Assembly: GCA_900543815.1 (NCBI GenBank)
Contig: UQST01000011.1
Span: 7,556 to 71,555, forward strand
Length of the DNA stretch: 64,000 nt
Source: an uncultured Prevotellaceae bacterium
GTDB taxonomy: Bacteria > Bacteroidota > Bacteroidia > Bacteroidales > Bacteroidaceae
Direction: 5' to 3'
Shown: piece by piece, positions 1 to 9,414 of the stretch
How positions within the stretch are numbered: the first letter of the stretch is position 1
How the letters are laid out: every line of letters starts with the position of its first letter
Translations under genes and position numbers: made by a program
The notes under the pieces: generated by a model
What the model was told of the DNA's origin: nothing
Database searches by the model: none
What the model saw: only the letters and a program-made list of their open reading frames with translations

Positions 1-2262
1 CTTCTGGATGGCACCTGTGGCATTCAGATCGTTCTGTGCCTTTATCACCCTCTTTTCTGCCTCCTGCATTTCGGCCATCAGCCTGTCTTGGGTGGTACGA
101 AGCGCTTCCTGCTCCTTTCTGAGTTTCTTCACCTCCAGTTCCTGTCGCTCTGCAGCGGCTATTTCCTGGCGTAGAGCTACGCATCGCACCTCTGTCTTCT
201 CCTCCCACGAATCAAGTTCGTCGAGCAATGAATCAGCATGCCGTTTGATGTCCTTTGGCATTGCTTTCTCATCATTGGAGGCCGAGGACAGAAGGATATT
301 CCATTGCTCAATCGACTGCTCCAGGCTCCGAATGCCAATGTTCAGCATTTGTGCATATTTATCAAATATGCAGCCGCTTATGGCTTGTGTGGTTCTCTCC
401 TTTGCCCGAGCCAATGCCTCGGAGTCGGATAGCGCTTTTCTCTGTATGGTGAGGCTGTTTTCCAGAGCCTTGATGTCGGCCTCGGCCGCTTGTCTGGCCT
501 GCAGCAGAGTGTCTCTCGCCGTCATCGCCTGCTTGAGTTTCTGCTCCGAGATGGCTACCAGTTCGGCCAGCGCCTGCTCATGAGGCAGCTCTGCTTCGAT
601 GGTGCGCTGGCATACGGGGCAGACATCGCCCACATGAAGTTTCACACGCATGCGCTTGGCCCAGTCGCTCACCTTCTCCTGTTCCATCTGGAATGTCTCC
701 TGCAGCGTCTGCACCACCTGCTCGGCAGCCAGCACCTTAGGCTTCATGGCTTCTGTTTTCTGCCGCTTCTGCGTTATCTGCGTGGCGGCTTCCTGCAGAT
801 TTCTTCTCAGCTCCCAGTCTCTCCTCAGTTCGTCGGCACAATGGGAGACTGCCTCTCGTGCCGAACAGATATTCCGCTTGAGCGCACTCATCTCCTCGCT
901 CTGCTGGCGCTTGGCAGGCAGTTGCAACTGCTCCAGAGCCGCCTCTTCGGTACCGATGCGCTTGCTTTGTGCCTCCAGTTTCTGAGCGCCCTCGGCCAGT
1001 TTCTTCTTGGCCTCTTCGTGCTTGGGAATCAGTTGCTGGTTCAGAGTCTGTGTGGTGCGTTCCATCTGCATCTGCGTTTCGCGCTCCTTCCTGCTGCTGT
1101 CCAGCATCAACTGCAGTTGGCTCGTGATTCCCTGCATGTTCTCATACAGGGGCTTGCGGCCTGCTTCTTTGTTTAATGCCGCAGTCAGTTCGCTGATTCT
1201 ACGCGTGTTGCGCTCGGCTTCTTGAACTGAGAAGTCAAGTGCTGCATGCAGCTGTAGATAGTCTGCCTGCATCTTCTTCATCTCCTTCAGAAGTTTCTCC
1301 TTGCTACTGAGAGCTGCCTGTCTATCCACAGCCCAACCTCTGGCTTCCGTGGTACTCTGCCATAACTGGAGCAGCAAATCATCCATGCGGAACTCATCTC
1401 CGCCTATCTGTTGCTCGATTCGGGCCAGAGAGGCTTTCGCTTCTGTGGTCTTCTGTGCCAGTTCCTGCTCCTTGGTGAGCCAGGCGGCTTTGGTTTGCTC
1501 CTGCTGCACAAGGGTGTTGTTGGCCTCGCGCTCCTTGTCCAGGCGAACTATCTCCGCTTTTTTGGCTGCCACTTCATCGTCGCTCAGTGGCTTGTTGGCC
1601 TCTATCTGTTGTTCTGCCTTCTGCCATTCCTCCTTGTTTTCTTTGGTCATGTCGAAGATGCGCTTGCCTATGCGCGAGTAGATGCTGGCACCTGTTATCT
1701 TCTCCAGAATGTCGGCCTTGTCATCGTCCTTGCTGTTGAGAAAACGTGTGAACTCCCCTTGGGCAAGCATCGTGGTGCGGCAGAACTGCTTGAAGTCAAG
1801 TCCGATGGCCTTCCTTATCTCGGCTTTTATCTCCTCGTCCTTATTATAAGTAATGTCGCTGAGCATGTTCTTGAGCGTCCACTTCTTGGCCTGCAGATTG
1901 CCGTCGGGCTTGTTCCTTGACCTTGCCACCGACCATGTGGCTTCATACGAAACCCCATTGGCACCCTTGAAAGTCAGTTGCACAAAGGCTTCGCCCGTGT
2001 TCCTTCGCATGAGTTGGCGCGGATCATCTACCTTTACCACCTTCTCCTGGTCGGCCATATTGCCCTGCATGTTGGTGCTGTCCAGGCGTGGAGTGTCGGC
2101 ATAAAGAGCCAGGCAGATGGCATCCAGGATGGTTGACTTGCCTGCGCCAGTCTTTCCCGTTATCAGAAACACCTCGCTGCTGGAGAGCGGTTGGGCGTCA
2201 AACCGTATGGTGGCATCCTTGATGGATGCTATGTTGTGTATGGTGAGTTGGTTCAGTCTCAT
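1..2262 (-). CDS. sbcC: Exonuclease subunit SbcC, 3' part beyond the window
   Basis: This is the ATPase subunit of the SbcCD (Rad50/Mre11-like) nuclease, which opens hairpins and processes double-strand-break ends. The first 754 codons are visible; the C-terminal ATPase half runs off the left edge. The Walker A motif GKTGAGKST is at residues 36-44. A long Glu/Gln/Lys-rich coiled coil follows, and the zinc-hook CPVC motif is at residues 548-551 (610-621), where the two coils fold back and dimerise. The ATG overlaps the sbcD stop in an ATGA junction (2259-2262), so the two subunits are translationally coupled. Family assignment is secure; only the missing end is unknown. Confidence 0.95.
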   Translation of the reverse strand, partial: MRLNQLTIHNIASIKDATIRFDAQPLSSSEVFLITGKTGAGKSTILDAICLALYADTPRLDSTNMQGNMADQEKVVKVDDPRQLMRRNTGEAFVQLTFKGANGVSYEATWSVARSRNKPDGNLQAKKWTLKNMLSDITYNKDEEIKAEIRKAIGLDFKQFCRTTMLAQGEFTRFLNSKDDDKADILEKITGASIYSRIGKRIFDMTKENKEEWQKAEQQIEANKPLSDDEVAAKKAEIVRLDKEREANNTLVQQEQTKAAWLTKEQELAQKTTEAKASLARIEQQIGGDEFRMDDLLLQLWQSTTEARGWAVDRQAALSSKEKLLKEMKKMQADYLQLHAALDFSVQEAERNTRRISELTAALNKEAGRKPLYENMQGITSQLQLMLDSSRKERETQMQMERTTQTLNQQLIPKHEEAKKKLAEGAQKLEAQSKRIGTEEAALEQLQLPAKRQQSEEMSALKRNICSAREAVSHCADELRRDWELRRNLQEAATQITQKRQKTEAMKPKVLAAEQVVQTLQETFQMEQEKVSDWAKRMRVKLHVGDVCPVCQRTIEAELPHEQALAELVAISEQKLKQAMTARDTLLQARQAAEADIKALENSLTIQRKALSDSEALARAKERTTQAISGCIFDKYAQMLNIGIRSLEQSIEQWNILLSSASNDEKAMPKDIKRHADSLLDELDSWEEKTEVRCVALRQEIAAAERQELEVKKLRKEQEALRTTQDRLMAEMQEAEKRVIKAQNDLNATGAIQK

Positions 2263-3413
2263 TCTTCGTCAAGTGTGTTAACAGCCTGGTTGAACAATTC
2301 GATAAGGTCCTCGTCAAAGCTTTTGCCCTCCTGCTCGGCAAACATACGCGCTATCTCCAGCGGAGACTCCTCCTGAAACTGCTGGATGGTGAGCGTTTCC
2401 CCGTCTGCCTCTTCCCTCTCCACCTTTTCGAGGTTGATGAGACAGAAACGGCAGCGCTTGCCTTCGGTGAGCTTGACGGCTTCATCCAGAGCCGTTGGGG
2501 GCAGGAAATCCTGGTGCATGATGTTCAGTCGGATGTAGGCAGGAATATCGCTGGGGAAGTTCTTCAGCAGCTCCTTTGCTTCCTCCCATTGGGCAAAACC
2601 GGTTGATGGAAGGTTCACCAGCGGGTGCGGATTCTCGATGGAAATGGTATGCAAGTCGGGTTCGTCTCCTTGGGCATCGATGCTGACGATGCTCACGCTA
2701 TGCTCATAATCCTCGTCGAAACTCACAGGCAGGGGTGAACCGGAATAGCGCACGCGGTGGTTTCCTCCCTTCACCCATTGGGCATGATGGATATGCCCAA
2801 GCGCCAGATAGTCGTAACCCCTTCCTGTCTGACTGATGCTCATGGTTTCGATGCCGCCTGTGGTGAAGCTCCTCTTGAAGTCATGTCCCTTCAGGTCGCT
2901 GTTTTCCATGGTGGTATGTGCCATCATGATGACTGGCAGATGAAGGGTGTTCAGCTCCTGCACCCTGTCAAGCAGTTGCTGGAAGAAGCCTTCGGGGATG
3001 TTGCGCTCATAGCAGTAGGGGACCGCTACGACGAATCCCTTGCCGGGGATACTGATGATGTGGCGCTCGGGATTGTCCTTGCTGAGTTGGCCTATGCTGT
3101 GTACGTTCAGGCTCAGCCACGGCAGTCTGAACACCTCATGGCGGCTGGCGCTGTCATGATTGCCCGCTGTGCACACGATGGTCATGGCTGGATGGGCGTT
3201 GTGAATGGCTACCAATGCGTCGGCCAGCATGCGCTGGACGGCTGCCGACGGTTGGTCTGTGTGGAACACATCGCCGCTGAGCAGGAAGGCATCGGGCTTC
3301 TCCTTGTGCACCAGGTCGGCCATCTGCTCCAGCATGGAAGCCTGCTCCTCGGTGCGGTCATGGTTGTAGAGGCTGTGCCCAAGGTGCCAGTCGCTTGTGT
3401 GAAGTATCTTCAT
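2259..3413 (-). CDS. sbcD: Exonuclease subunit SbcD
   Basis: This is the Mre11-like nuclease subunit of SbcCD, a metallophosphoesterase using Mn2+. The family motifs are all present and in order: D8 and H10 in the opening TSDWHLGH, GD at 47-48, GNHD at 84-87, H166 in MMAHT, and GHIHH at 206-210. At 384 residues it has the usual length. It is directly upstream of sbcC with a 4-nt overlap. The start lies about 100 bp beyond the glyA stop, with a terminator hairpin between them, so sbcDC is probably a unit separate from pyrBI-glyA. Confidence 0.96.
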   Translation of the reverse strand: MKILHTSDWHLGHSLYNHDRTEEQASMLEQMADLVHKEKPDAFLLSGDVFHTDQPSAAVQRMLADALVAIHNAHPAMTIVCTAGNHDSASRHEVFRLPWLSLNVHSIGQLSKDNPERHIISIPGKGFVVAVPYCYERNIPEGFFQQLLDRVQELNTLHLPVIMMAHTTMENSDLKGHDFKRSFTTGGIETMSISQTGRGYDYLALGHIHHAQWVKGGNHRVRYSGSPLPVSFDEDYEHSVSIVSIDAQGDEPDLHTISIENPHPLVNLPSTGFAQWEEAKELLKNFPSDIPAYIRLNIMHQDFLPPTALDEAVKLTEGKRCRFCLINLEKVEREEADGETLTIQQFQEESPLEIARMFAEQEGKSFDEDLIELFNQAVNTLDEE

Positions 3414-3444
3414 GAGTTCTTGTTTGCTTCTTGTTAATAAAGGA

Positions 3445-3476
3445 AAGGGCTGTGCCGTGTAGCAGGCACAGCCCTT
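3445..3476 (-). terminator. Terminator after glyA
   Basis: A perfect 12-bp stem (3445-3456 with 3465-3476) and an 8-nt loop lie 40 bp past the glyA stop. On the minus strand a T-rich stretch follows. It separates the pyrBI-glyA unit from sbcDC. Confidence 0.8.
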
Positions 3477-3516
3477 GAGTCAATGGTGTGAATGTGTTGT
3501 GGGCTTCCGTCCTGCC

Positions 3517-4797
3517 TTAATAGGCAAAGAGGGGATAACCCTTCATCAGTTCGTTCACCTCGGAGCGAACCTGTGCGATGACGCTTTCGTCCTCGGGAGC
3601 ATTGAGCACCCTCTCGATGAAGTCGGCTATCAGGAGCATCATATCCTCCTTGGCACCACGTGTGGTGATAGCCGGTGTGCCTAGTCGGATGCCGCTGGTC
3701 TGGAACGCGCTGCGTGTATCAAAGGGCACCATATTCTTGTTCACCGTGATGTCGGCTGCTACCAGCACGCGCTCGGCCACCTTTCCTGTCAGCTCGGGAT
3801 ACTTGCTGCGCAGATCCACCAGCATGGAGTGGTTGTCGGTTCCACCCGATACGATATCAAATCCACGACGCTTCAGCTCCTCGGCCAGCACGCGGGCATT
3901 CTTCTGTACCTGAGCTGCCCACTCCTTGAAGGATGGTGTGAGTGCTTCGCCAAAGGCAACTGCCTTGGCAGCTATCACGTGCTCCAGCGGACCTCCCTGT
4001 ATTCCAGGGAACACAGCACTATTGAGCAACTGTGACATCATCTTCACTTCTCCCTTGGGAGTCTTCTTTCCCCAGGGGTTCTCAAAGTCCTTGCCCATCA
4101 GGATGATGCCGCCTCGCGGACCGCGCAGAGTCTTGTGGGTGGTGCTGGTCACTATGTGGGCATACTTGACGGGATTGTCCAGCAAGCCGGCAGCAATCAG
4201 TCCGGCAGGATGAGCCATGTCTATCATCAGTATGGCTCCTACGCTGTCGGCTATCTCACGCATGCGCTTGTAGTCCCACTCGCGGCTGTATGCCGAACCG
4301 CCTCCGATTATCATCTTGGGCTTGTGCTCGTGGGCCAGACGCTCCATCTCATCATAATCCACACGGCCGGTCTCACGGTTGAGGTTGTAGCCTACAGGCT
4401 TGTAGATGATGCCGCTCGTATTCACCAGCGAACCATGACTGAGGTGCCCGCCGTGGTCCAGATTGAGTCCCATGAAGGTGTCGCCCGGATTGAGAACAGC
4501 CAGGAAGACAGCTGCATTGGCCTGTGCACCAGAGTGAGGCTGCACATTGGCATACTCTGCACCGAAGAGGGCTTTTACTCTGTCGATAGCCAGTTGCTCC
4601 ACCTTATCCACCACCTGACAGCCTCCGTAGTATCGCTTGCCGGGATAACCCTCGGCATACTTGTTGGTCAGGCACGAACCCATAGCCTGCATGACCTGAT
4701 CGCTAACGAAGTTCTCCGAGGCGATGAGCTCAATGCCGCGCATCTGTCTCTGCTTCTCCTCATCAATGAGAGCGAACACCGTGTTGTCTCTTTCCAT
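3517..4797 (-). CDS. glyA: Serine hydroxymethyltransferase
   Basis: This PLP enzyme interconverts serine and glycine and supplies 5,10-methylene-tetrahydrofolate for purine, thymidylate and methionine synthesis. The Schiff-base lysine is K222 in the STTHKTLRGPRGG segment. The cofactor-binding D193 and H196 are in MIDMAHPAG, and the YAEGYPGKRYYGG substrate loop is near residues 48-59. At 426 residues it is full length. It lies 74 bp downstream of pyrI on the same strand with no terminator visible between, so it is probably the last gene of a pyrB-pyrI-glyA transcript that joins nucleotide and one-carbon metabolism. Confidence 0.97.
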   Translation of the reverse strand: MERDNTVFALIDEEKQRQMRGIELIASENFVSDQVMQAMGSCLTNKYAEGYPGKRYYGGCQVVDKVEQLAIDRVKALFGAEYANVQPHSGAQANAAVFLAVLNPGDTFMGLNLDHGGHLSHGSLVNTSGIIYKPVGYNLNRETGRVDYDEMERLAHEHKPKMIIGGGSAYSREWDYKRMREIADSVGAILMIDMAHPAGLIAAGLLDNPVKYAHIVTSTTHKTLRGPRGGIILMGKDFENPWGKKTPKGEVKMMSQLLNSAVFPGIQGGPLEHVIAAKAVAFGEALTPSFKEWAAQVQKNARVLAEELKRRGFDIVSGGTDNHSMLVDLRSKYPELTGKVAERVLVAADITVNKNMVPFDTRSAFQTSGIRLGTPAITTRGAKEDMMLLIADFIERVLNAPEDESVIAQVRSEVNELMKGYPLFAY

Positions 4798-4871
4798 AAT
4801 CTTTCTCCCTCTTTAGTTGGTTAGTTGTGAGTATATATCCTGAAATTTTGGTTCTCGTGGCGGCTTCCTGC

Positions 4872-5327
4872 CTACACCAGTTTCACCTTGTCGAGCTGGA
4901 TCTCGCGGTTGCAGTAGCGGCACTGCAGGATTCCTTTTTCCTTGTCGAGCACGTGGAAACGTGTCTTCATGGGCTCGTTGTTGGTGATGCACTTGTGGTT
5001 GTCGCACTTGACAATGCCTATCAGCTCGTCGGGCATGCGCACTTCGCGCTTCTCCACCACCTCAAAGTCCCTGATGACACACAGGGTGGCGTTGGGTGTG
5101 ATGACAGAGAGCTGGTTGAGCTTCTCGGGTGTGAAGAACATGTCGGCTATCTTCACGATGCTCTTCTTGCCCATCTTCTGGCTCTTGAGGTTGTATCCGA
5201 TGGTCACCGAAGTGTGTACCTGCTCAAGATGCAGCAGATTGACTACCTCGAATATCTTCTCTGAGGGTATATGGTCTATTACCGTGCCGTTCCTCAGTGC
5301 GGCTACTTGCAGTTCCTCCCGTTTCAT
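4872..5327 (-). CDS. pyrI: Aspartate carbamoyltransferase regulatory subunit
   Basis: This is the allosteric chain of aspartate transcarbamoylase. It binds CTP/ATP in its N-terminal domain and contacts the catalytic chain through a zinc domain. The four zinc ligands are visible as C108, C113, C136 and C139. At 151 residues it has the normal length. It overlaps the pyrB stop by four bases (ATGA at 5324-5327), so the chains are made together. The stop codon is TAG, which shows that TAG is an ordinary terminator in this genome. Confidence 0.96.
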   Translation of the reverse strand: MKREELQVAALRNGTVIDHIPSEKIFEVVNLLHLEQVHTSVTIGYNLKSQKMGKKSIVKIADMFFTPEKLNQLSVITPNATLCVIRDFEVVEKREVRMPDELIGIVKCDNHKCITNNEPMKTRFHVLDKEKGILQCRYCNREIQLDKVKLV

Positions 5328-6271
5328 GCGATGATGGTTTTGTCATTCTTTATATCTTCCAGAGTTATGCCCAAGGCATCACAGATGAGCGCCTGTCGGG
5401 CGTAGAGTCCATTGCGTGCCTGCTGGAAGTAGTAGGCGTATGGAGTGTCGTCGATGCTGTATTCTATCTCGTTGACACGAGGCAGCGGATGCAGTATCTT
5501 CATGTTCGGACGGGCCTTGCAGAGCATATCCTCCTTGAGCAGATAGCGGTCTTTGACGCGCTCATACTCCTCCAGGTCGGTGAAGCGCTCCCTTTGCACA
5601 CGTGTCATATACAGGATGTCGGCACCCGAGATGGTGTCGGCGTCGAAGTCCTGATGCTCTATGAAACGAATGCCATGCTCGCGACAATACATCTTATAAT
5701 AGTCGGGCATGGCGAGTTCGTCGGGTGCAATGAAGTGGAAAGTGGGGTTGAAGTGGCGCATAGCCGTGAGCATACTGTGCACGGTGCGGCCATACTTGAG
5801 GTCTCCCACCAGGTAGATGTCCAGGTTGTCCAGCCTTCCCTGGGTTTTGTATATGGAATAAAGGTCCAGCATGGTCTGACTGGGATGCTGGTTGGCGCCG
5901 TCGCCGGCATTCACGATGGGCACCGGCGACACCTCGCTGGCATACTGTGCTGCTCCCTCCAGATAGTGGCGCATGACGATGATGTCGGCATAGTTGGATA
6001 CCATCATGATAGTGTCCTTGAGTGTCTCGCCCTTTGTGCCGCTGGTCACTTTAGGGTCGGCAAATCCGATCACCTTGGCTCCCAGCCTGTTGGCGGCTGT
6101 CTCAAAACTCAGTCTTGTGCGTGTACTTGGCTCGAAGAAAAGTGTTGCCACTATCTTTCCCTCCAGTATGCGCCTGTTGGGATGACGCTCAAACTCCTGT
6201 GCCATCTCTATGAGGTACAGGATTCTCTCCTTTGTGTGTTTGGCTATAGTAACCAGACTTCTGTTTTCCAT
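5324..6271 (-). CDS. pyrB: Aspartate carbamoyltransferase catalytic subunit
   Basis: This enzyme condenses carbamoyl phosphate with L-aspartate in the committed step of pyrimidine synthesis. The carbamoyl-phosphate site FFEPSTRTR is at residues 45-53, and the HPLPR loop lies near the C-terminus (around residue 262). The length, 315 residues, is typical. It is the first gene of the unit and has a TAACTTTG promoter box about 38 bp upstream. The neighbouring pyrI implies the regulated dodecameric enzyme rather than the unregulated trimer. Confidence 0.97.
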   Translation of the reverse strand: MENRSLVTIAKHTKERILYLIEMAQEFERHPNRRILEGKIVATLFFEPSTRTRLSFETAANRLGAKVIGFADPKVTSGTKGETLKDTIMMVSNYADIIVMRHYLEGAAQYASEVSPVPIVNAGDGANQHPSQTMLDLYSIYKTQGRLDNLDIYLVGDLKYGRTVHSMLTAMRHFNPTFHFIAPDELAMPDYYKMYCREHGIRFIEHQDFDADTISGADILYMTRVQRERFTDLEEYERVKDRYLLKEDMLCKARPNMKILHPLPRVNEIEYSIDDTPYAYYFQQARNGLYARQALICDALGITLEDIKNDKTIIA

Positions 6272-6309
6272 TCTGTCGGCTTATGATGTGAATTACATTT
6301 TCCGAATGC

Positions 6310-6317
6310 CAAAGTTA
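6310..6317 (-). promoter_or_regulatory. Promoter box for pyrB-pyrI-glyA
   Basis: TAACTTTG on the minus strand, a full match to the Bacteroidetes TAnnTTTG box, lies about 38 bp upstream of the pyrB ATG and divergent from the rarA promoter. I saw no UMP-responsive leader or attenuator. Confidence 0.7.
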
Positions 6318-6484
6318 CGCTTTTTTTCCATTTCTCACGCCATGCCGGGCCAGTTTATGAGGCTTGCTTGCATAATTATATTCTTATTCGCCCCGCAGGC
6401 CAGTCCTGTTTCATCAGTAGAGCAACACAAATCGGCTCATGAGAAAAAATGCCTCCAGGGGGCAGTTACCTTGCCGCTTTTTCG

Positions 6485-6492
6485 TAACTTTG
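6485..6492 (+). promoter_or_regulatory. Promoter box for rarA, very close to the start codon
   Basis: TAACTTTG matches the TAnnTTTG box and ends only 8 bp before the rarA ATG at 6501. Other promoters in this window leave about 30-60 bp. A start site a few bases after the box would give an almost leaderless mRNA. Confidence 0.6.
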
Positions 6493-6500
6493 CAAGTGAT

Positions 6501-7775
6501 ATGCAACCATTGGCAGAGAGAATGCGTCCGCAGACGCTGGACGACTATGTGGGGCAGAGGCATCTGGTGGGTCCGGGTGCCGTGCTGCGACGGATGATAG
6601 AGGGTAAGCGCATCAGCAGTTTTATCCTCTGGGGACCTCCCGGAGTGGGCAAAACCACACTGGCCACCATCATCGCGCGCCAGCTGGATATCCCCTTCTT
6701 CACCCTGAGTGCCGTGACAAGTGGGGTGAAGGAGGTGCGTGAGGTGATAGAGCGAGCACGCAACAGCCGCTTCTTCAATTCGCCCAGCCCCATCCTCTTT
6801 ATAGATGAGATTCACCGCTTCTCCAAGTCGCAGCAGGATTCGCTGCTGGGTGCTGTGGAGCAGGGAGTGGTGACGCTCATAGGCGCTACCACCGAGAACC
6901 CTTCGTTTGAAGTCATACGTCCGCTGCTCTCACGCTGCCAGGTATATACGCTCAGACCGCTCGACCGTGATGATCTGCTCGATCTGGTCAAGCGCGTGAC
7001 GGAGCGTGACAGTCTGCTCAGCCAGAAGAAGTTCGAACTGCGCGAGACTGCCGCTCTGCTCAGATACAGCGGCGGAGATGCACGCAAACTGCTCAACATC
7101 ATAGAGCTGCTCTATGAATCGGCGGGCGACGAGGATACGGTGGTCATCGAAGACAGCATCGTCACCGACCGCTTGCAGCAGAATCCTATGGCTTACGACA
7201 AAGAGGGGGAGATGCATTACGACATCATCTCTGCTTTCATCAAGAGCATAAGGGGCAGCGACCCCGATGCGGCGCTCTACTGGCTGGCTCGCATGATAGA
7301 GGGAGGCGAGGATCCTGCCTTCATCGCGCGCCGTCTGGTCATCAGCGCAAGTGAGGATATCGGACTGGCCAACCCGAATGCACTCCTGCTGGCCAACGCT
7401 GCCTTTGATGCGGTGATGAAGATCGGTTGGCCCGAAGGACGCATTCCTCTGGCCGAGGCAACGGTATATCTGGCCACAAGCGCCAAGAGCAACTCGGCCT
7501 ACAACGGCATCAACCAGGCCATCCAGACCGTGCGCCAGACCGGCAATCTGCCTGTACCCCTGCATCTGCGCAACGCTCCCACCAAGCTGATGGAGCAGTT
7601 GGGCTACTCGCAAGGCTACAAGTACGCACACGACTACGAGGGTCATTTCGTGCAGCAGCAGTTCCTGCCCGACGGCATGGAGCACCTGCGCCTGTGGCAT
7701 GCACAGCCAAACGCCTCGGAGGACCGGCTCAAGGAACGGATGGTGGCTTGCTGGGGCGACAGATACAAAGATTAG
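6501..7775 (+). CDS. rarA: Replication-associated recombination protein A (AAA+ ATPase)
   Basis: This is a RarA/MgsA/WRNIP1-family AAA+ clamp-loader-like ATPase that acts at stalled forks and ssDNA gaps. Walker A is GPPGVGKT at 45-52, Walker B is FIDEIH around 100-105, and a sensor segment GATTENPSFE follows. The C-terminal half matches the tetramerisation region. The frame stays open to 6210, but the upstream 97 codons overlap pyrB and have no family similarity. MQPLAERMRPQTLDDYVGQ is the family's normal N-terminus, giving 424 residues. The stop is TAG. purT follows 24 bp later. Confidence 0.95.
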   Translation: MQPLAERMRPQTLDDYVGQRHLVGPGAVLRRMIEGKRISSFILWGPPGVGKTTLATIIARQLDIPFFTLSAVTSGVKEVREVIERARNSRFFNSPSPILFIDEIHRFSKSQQDSLLGAVEQGVVTLIGATTENPSFEVIRPLLSRCQVYTLRPLDRDDLLDLVKRVTERDSLLSQKKFELRETAALLRYSGGDARKLLNIIELLYESAGDEDTVVIEDSIVTDRLQQNPMAYDKEGEMHYDIISAFIKSIRGSDPDAALYWLARMIEGGEDPAFIARRLVISASEDIGLANPNALLLANAAFDAVMKIGWPEGRIPLAEATVYLATSAKSNSAYNGINQAIQTVRQTGNLPVPLHLRNAPTKLMEQLGYSQGYKYAHDYEGHFVQQQFLPDGMEHLRLWHAQPNASEDRLKERMVACWGDRYKD

Positions 7776-7799
7776 GCATACATTATATATATATAGCTC

Positions 7800-8966
7800 A
7801 TGACAAAGAAAATCCTGCTTCTGGGCTCAGGCGAACTGGGCAAGGAGTTTGTTATTGCATGCAAGAGACTGGGCCAGTATGTGGTGGCTTGCGACAAATA
7901 TGACCGTGCGCCAGCCATGCAGGTGGCCGACGAGTACCGGGTGTTCAACATGCTGGACGGCGACGAACTGATGCGCGTGGTGGACGAAGTGCATCCCGAC
8001 ATCATCGTACCCGAGATAGAGGCCATTCGCACCGAGAAGCTCTATGAGTGCGAGAGCCGTGGCATACAGGTGGTACCCAGTGCCAGAGCCGTCAACTTCA
8101 CCATGAACCGCAAGGAGATACGCGAACTGGCACACACCGAACTGGGCTTGTGTACCGCCAATTACCGCTATGCCAACACCTACGACGAACTGGTGGAGGC
8201 TGCACAGCAGATAGGTTTTCCCTGCATCATCAAGCCGCTCATGAGCAGCAGCGGGCACGGACAGAGCAAGGTGGATAGTGCCGATGGGCTGGAGAAAGCC
8301 TGGCATTGTGCCTGCGAGGGTTGCAGAGGCGATATCATGGAGGTTATCGTGGAGGAGTTTATTCCCTTCGATTACGAAATCACCCTGCTCACCGTCACCC
8401 AGAAGAATGGTCCCACGCTCTTCTGTGCGCCTATCGGACACGTGCAAAAGGGCGGCGACTACCGCGAGAGCTTCCAGCCCCGACGCATGAAGCCTGAACA
8501 TCTGGCTGATGCACAGCATATGGCTGCGCAGGTGACAGCCGCTCTTACAGGTGCGGGAATATGGGGTGTGGAGTTCTTCGTGAGCGAGAGCCGTGGTGTG
8601 ATATTCAGTGAGTTGAGTCCACGTCCGCATGATACAGGCATGGTCACTATGGCAGGCACACAGAACCTGACGGAGTTTGAGCTGCATTGCCGTGCAGTCC
8701 TTGGGCTGCCCATACCCGAAGTGACGCTCGAGCGACAAGGCAGCTCAGCCGTAATCCTCTCGGAGGTGGAGACCACCGACCCGCAATACGAGGGTATGGA
8801 AGAGGTATGTGCCGCCAAGCAAACCTACCTGCGCATCTTCGGCAAACCCGAAGCGCACGTGGGCCGACGCATGGGCGTGGTGGTGTGCTGGGACGATGTG
8901 ACAGCCTCGCAAGAGCAATTGCGCGAGAAGTGCAAGGCACTGGCAGCCAAGGTGAGCGTGAAGTAA
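7800..8966 (+). CDS. purT: Formate-dependent phosphoribosylglycinamide formyltransferase
   Basis: PurT uses ATP and formate to formylate GAR in purine synthesis, an alternative to the folate-dependent PurN. It is an ATP-grasp protein. The N-terminal Rossmann-like segment has GSGELGKE near residues 9-16, and the central ATP-grasp region includes KPLMSSSGHGQS and a conserved SPRPHDTGMVT near the active site. At 388 residues it is of family length. It is 24 bp downstream of rarA on the same strand and probably shares its transcript. It converges on the small gene at 8992-9183. Confidence 0.95.
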   Translation: MTKKILLLGSGELGKEFVIACKRLGQYVVACDKYDRAPAMQVADEYRVFNMLDGDELMRVVDEVHPDIIVPEIEAIRTEKLYECESRGIQVVPSARAVNFTMNRKEIRELAHTELGLCTANYRYANTYDELVEAAQQIGFPCIIKPLMSSSGHGQSKVDSADGLEKAWHCACEGCRGDIMEVIVEEFIPFDYEITLLTVTQKNGPTLFCAPIGHVQKGGDYRESFQPRRMKPEHLADAQHMAAQVTAALTGAGIWGVEFFVSESRGVIFSELSPRPHDTGMVTMAGTQNLTEFELHCRAVLGLPIPEVTLERQGSSAVILSEVETTDPQYEGMEEVCAAKQTYLRIFGKPEAHVGRRMGVVVCWDDVTASQEQLREKCKALAAKVSVK

Positions 8967-8991
8967 GAAGGGGTGCACAGGTGCCCGCTGC

Positions 8992-9183
8992 TCACAGGAG
9001 CTTCTTGTGAAACTCCTCAGAGATATTATCCAGTTCCTCATCCGACAGGGTGGGGAACTTTTCTTTTACCACTTCGCGGAAAGCCGCTTCGGCCTTGATG
9101 CGCAGTTGCTGCTGGCCCATCTTGATACCGCTTCTGTATGGTGTGGAGGGCAGAAGCGCCCTGTTGAAATTTCCGTCGCTCAT
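8992..9183 (-). CDS. Small conserved-looking protein of unknown function
   Basis: This short acidic/basic protein of 63 residues begins MSDGNFNRALLPSTPYRSG. It has no signal peptide, membrane segment or cysteine pair. The C-terminal half (FPTLSDEELDNISEEFHKK) is predicted to be helical and charged. I chose the ATG at 9183 because the TAnnTTTG box lies about 100 bp upstream and the residues further upstream look non-coding. I recall similar short proteins from Bacteroidales genomes but know no function. It is the only minus-strand gene between rarA and the glycosyltransferase. Confidence 0.6.
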   Translation of the reverse strand: MSDGNFNRALLPSTPYRSGIKMGQQQLRIKAEAAFREVVKEKFPTLSDEELDNISEEFHKKLL

Positions 9184-9283
9184 AATCTTATGCTCGTAAT
9201 GTGTTGGCCGGGAACCGTCATGCCGATGGCACATTTCCCGGGTGATACTGCTTGCATCAGGGCATTAGCTCTGATGCTTTCTG

Positions 9284-9291
9284 CAAAAGTA
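9284..9291 (-). promoter_or_regulatory. Candidate promoter box for the small gene at 8992-9183
   Basis: TACTTTTG on the minus strand fits TAnnTTTG and lies about 100 bp upstream of the ATG. The -33 element is not convincing, so this is a moderate call. Confidence 0.45.
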
Positions 9292-9414
9292 GTGCTTTTT
9301 GCCGACAAGAGGGGTGGGTGGGATTTCGAAATGCTGTTTTCCGAGCCGAAGAACTTTCCTGGCATCCCCTGACGAAAGCACAAAAGCCATCCGTGCATCC
9401 ATCTGCCCCCAAAA

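Noticed and set aside
2757..3437. A long plus-strand open frame opposite sbcD
   Set aside because: The minus strand encodes SbcD with all motifs; the plus frame has no recognisable motif and arises from codon bias.
6210..6500. An N-terminal extension of RarA by 97 codons
   Set aside because: It overlaps pyrB on the opposite strand, and the family's usual N-terminus starts at 6501. The promoter box lies inside the extension.
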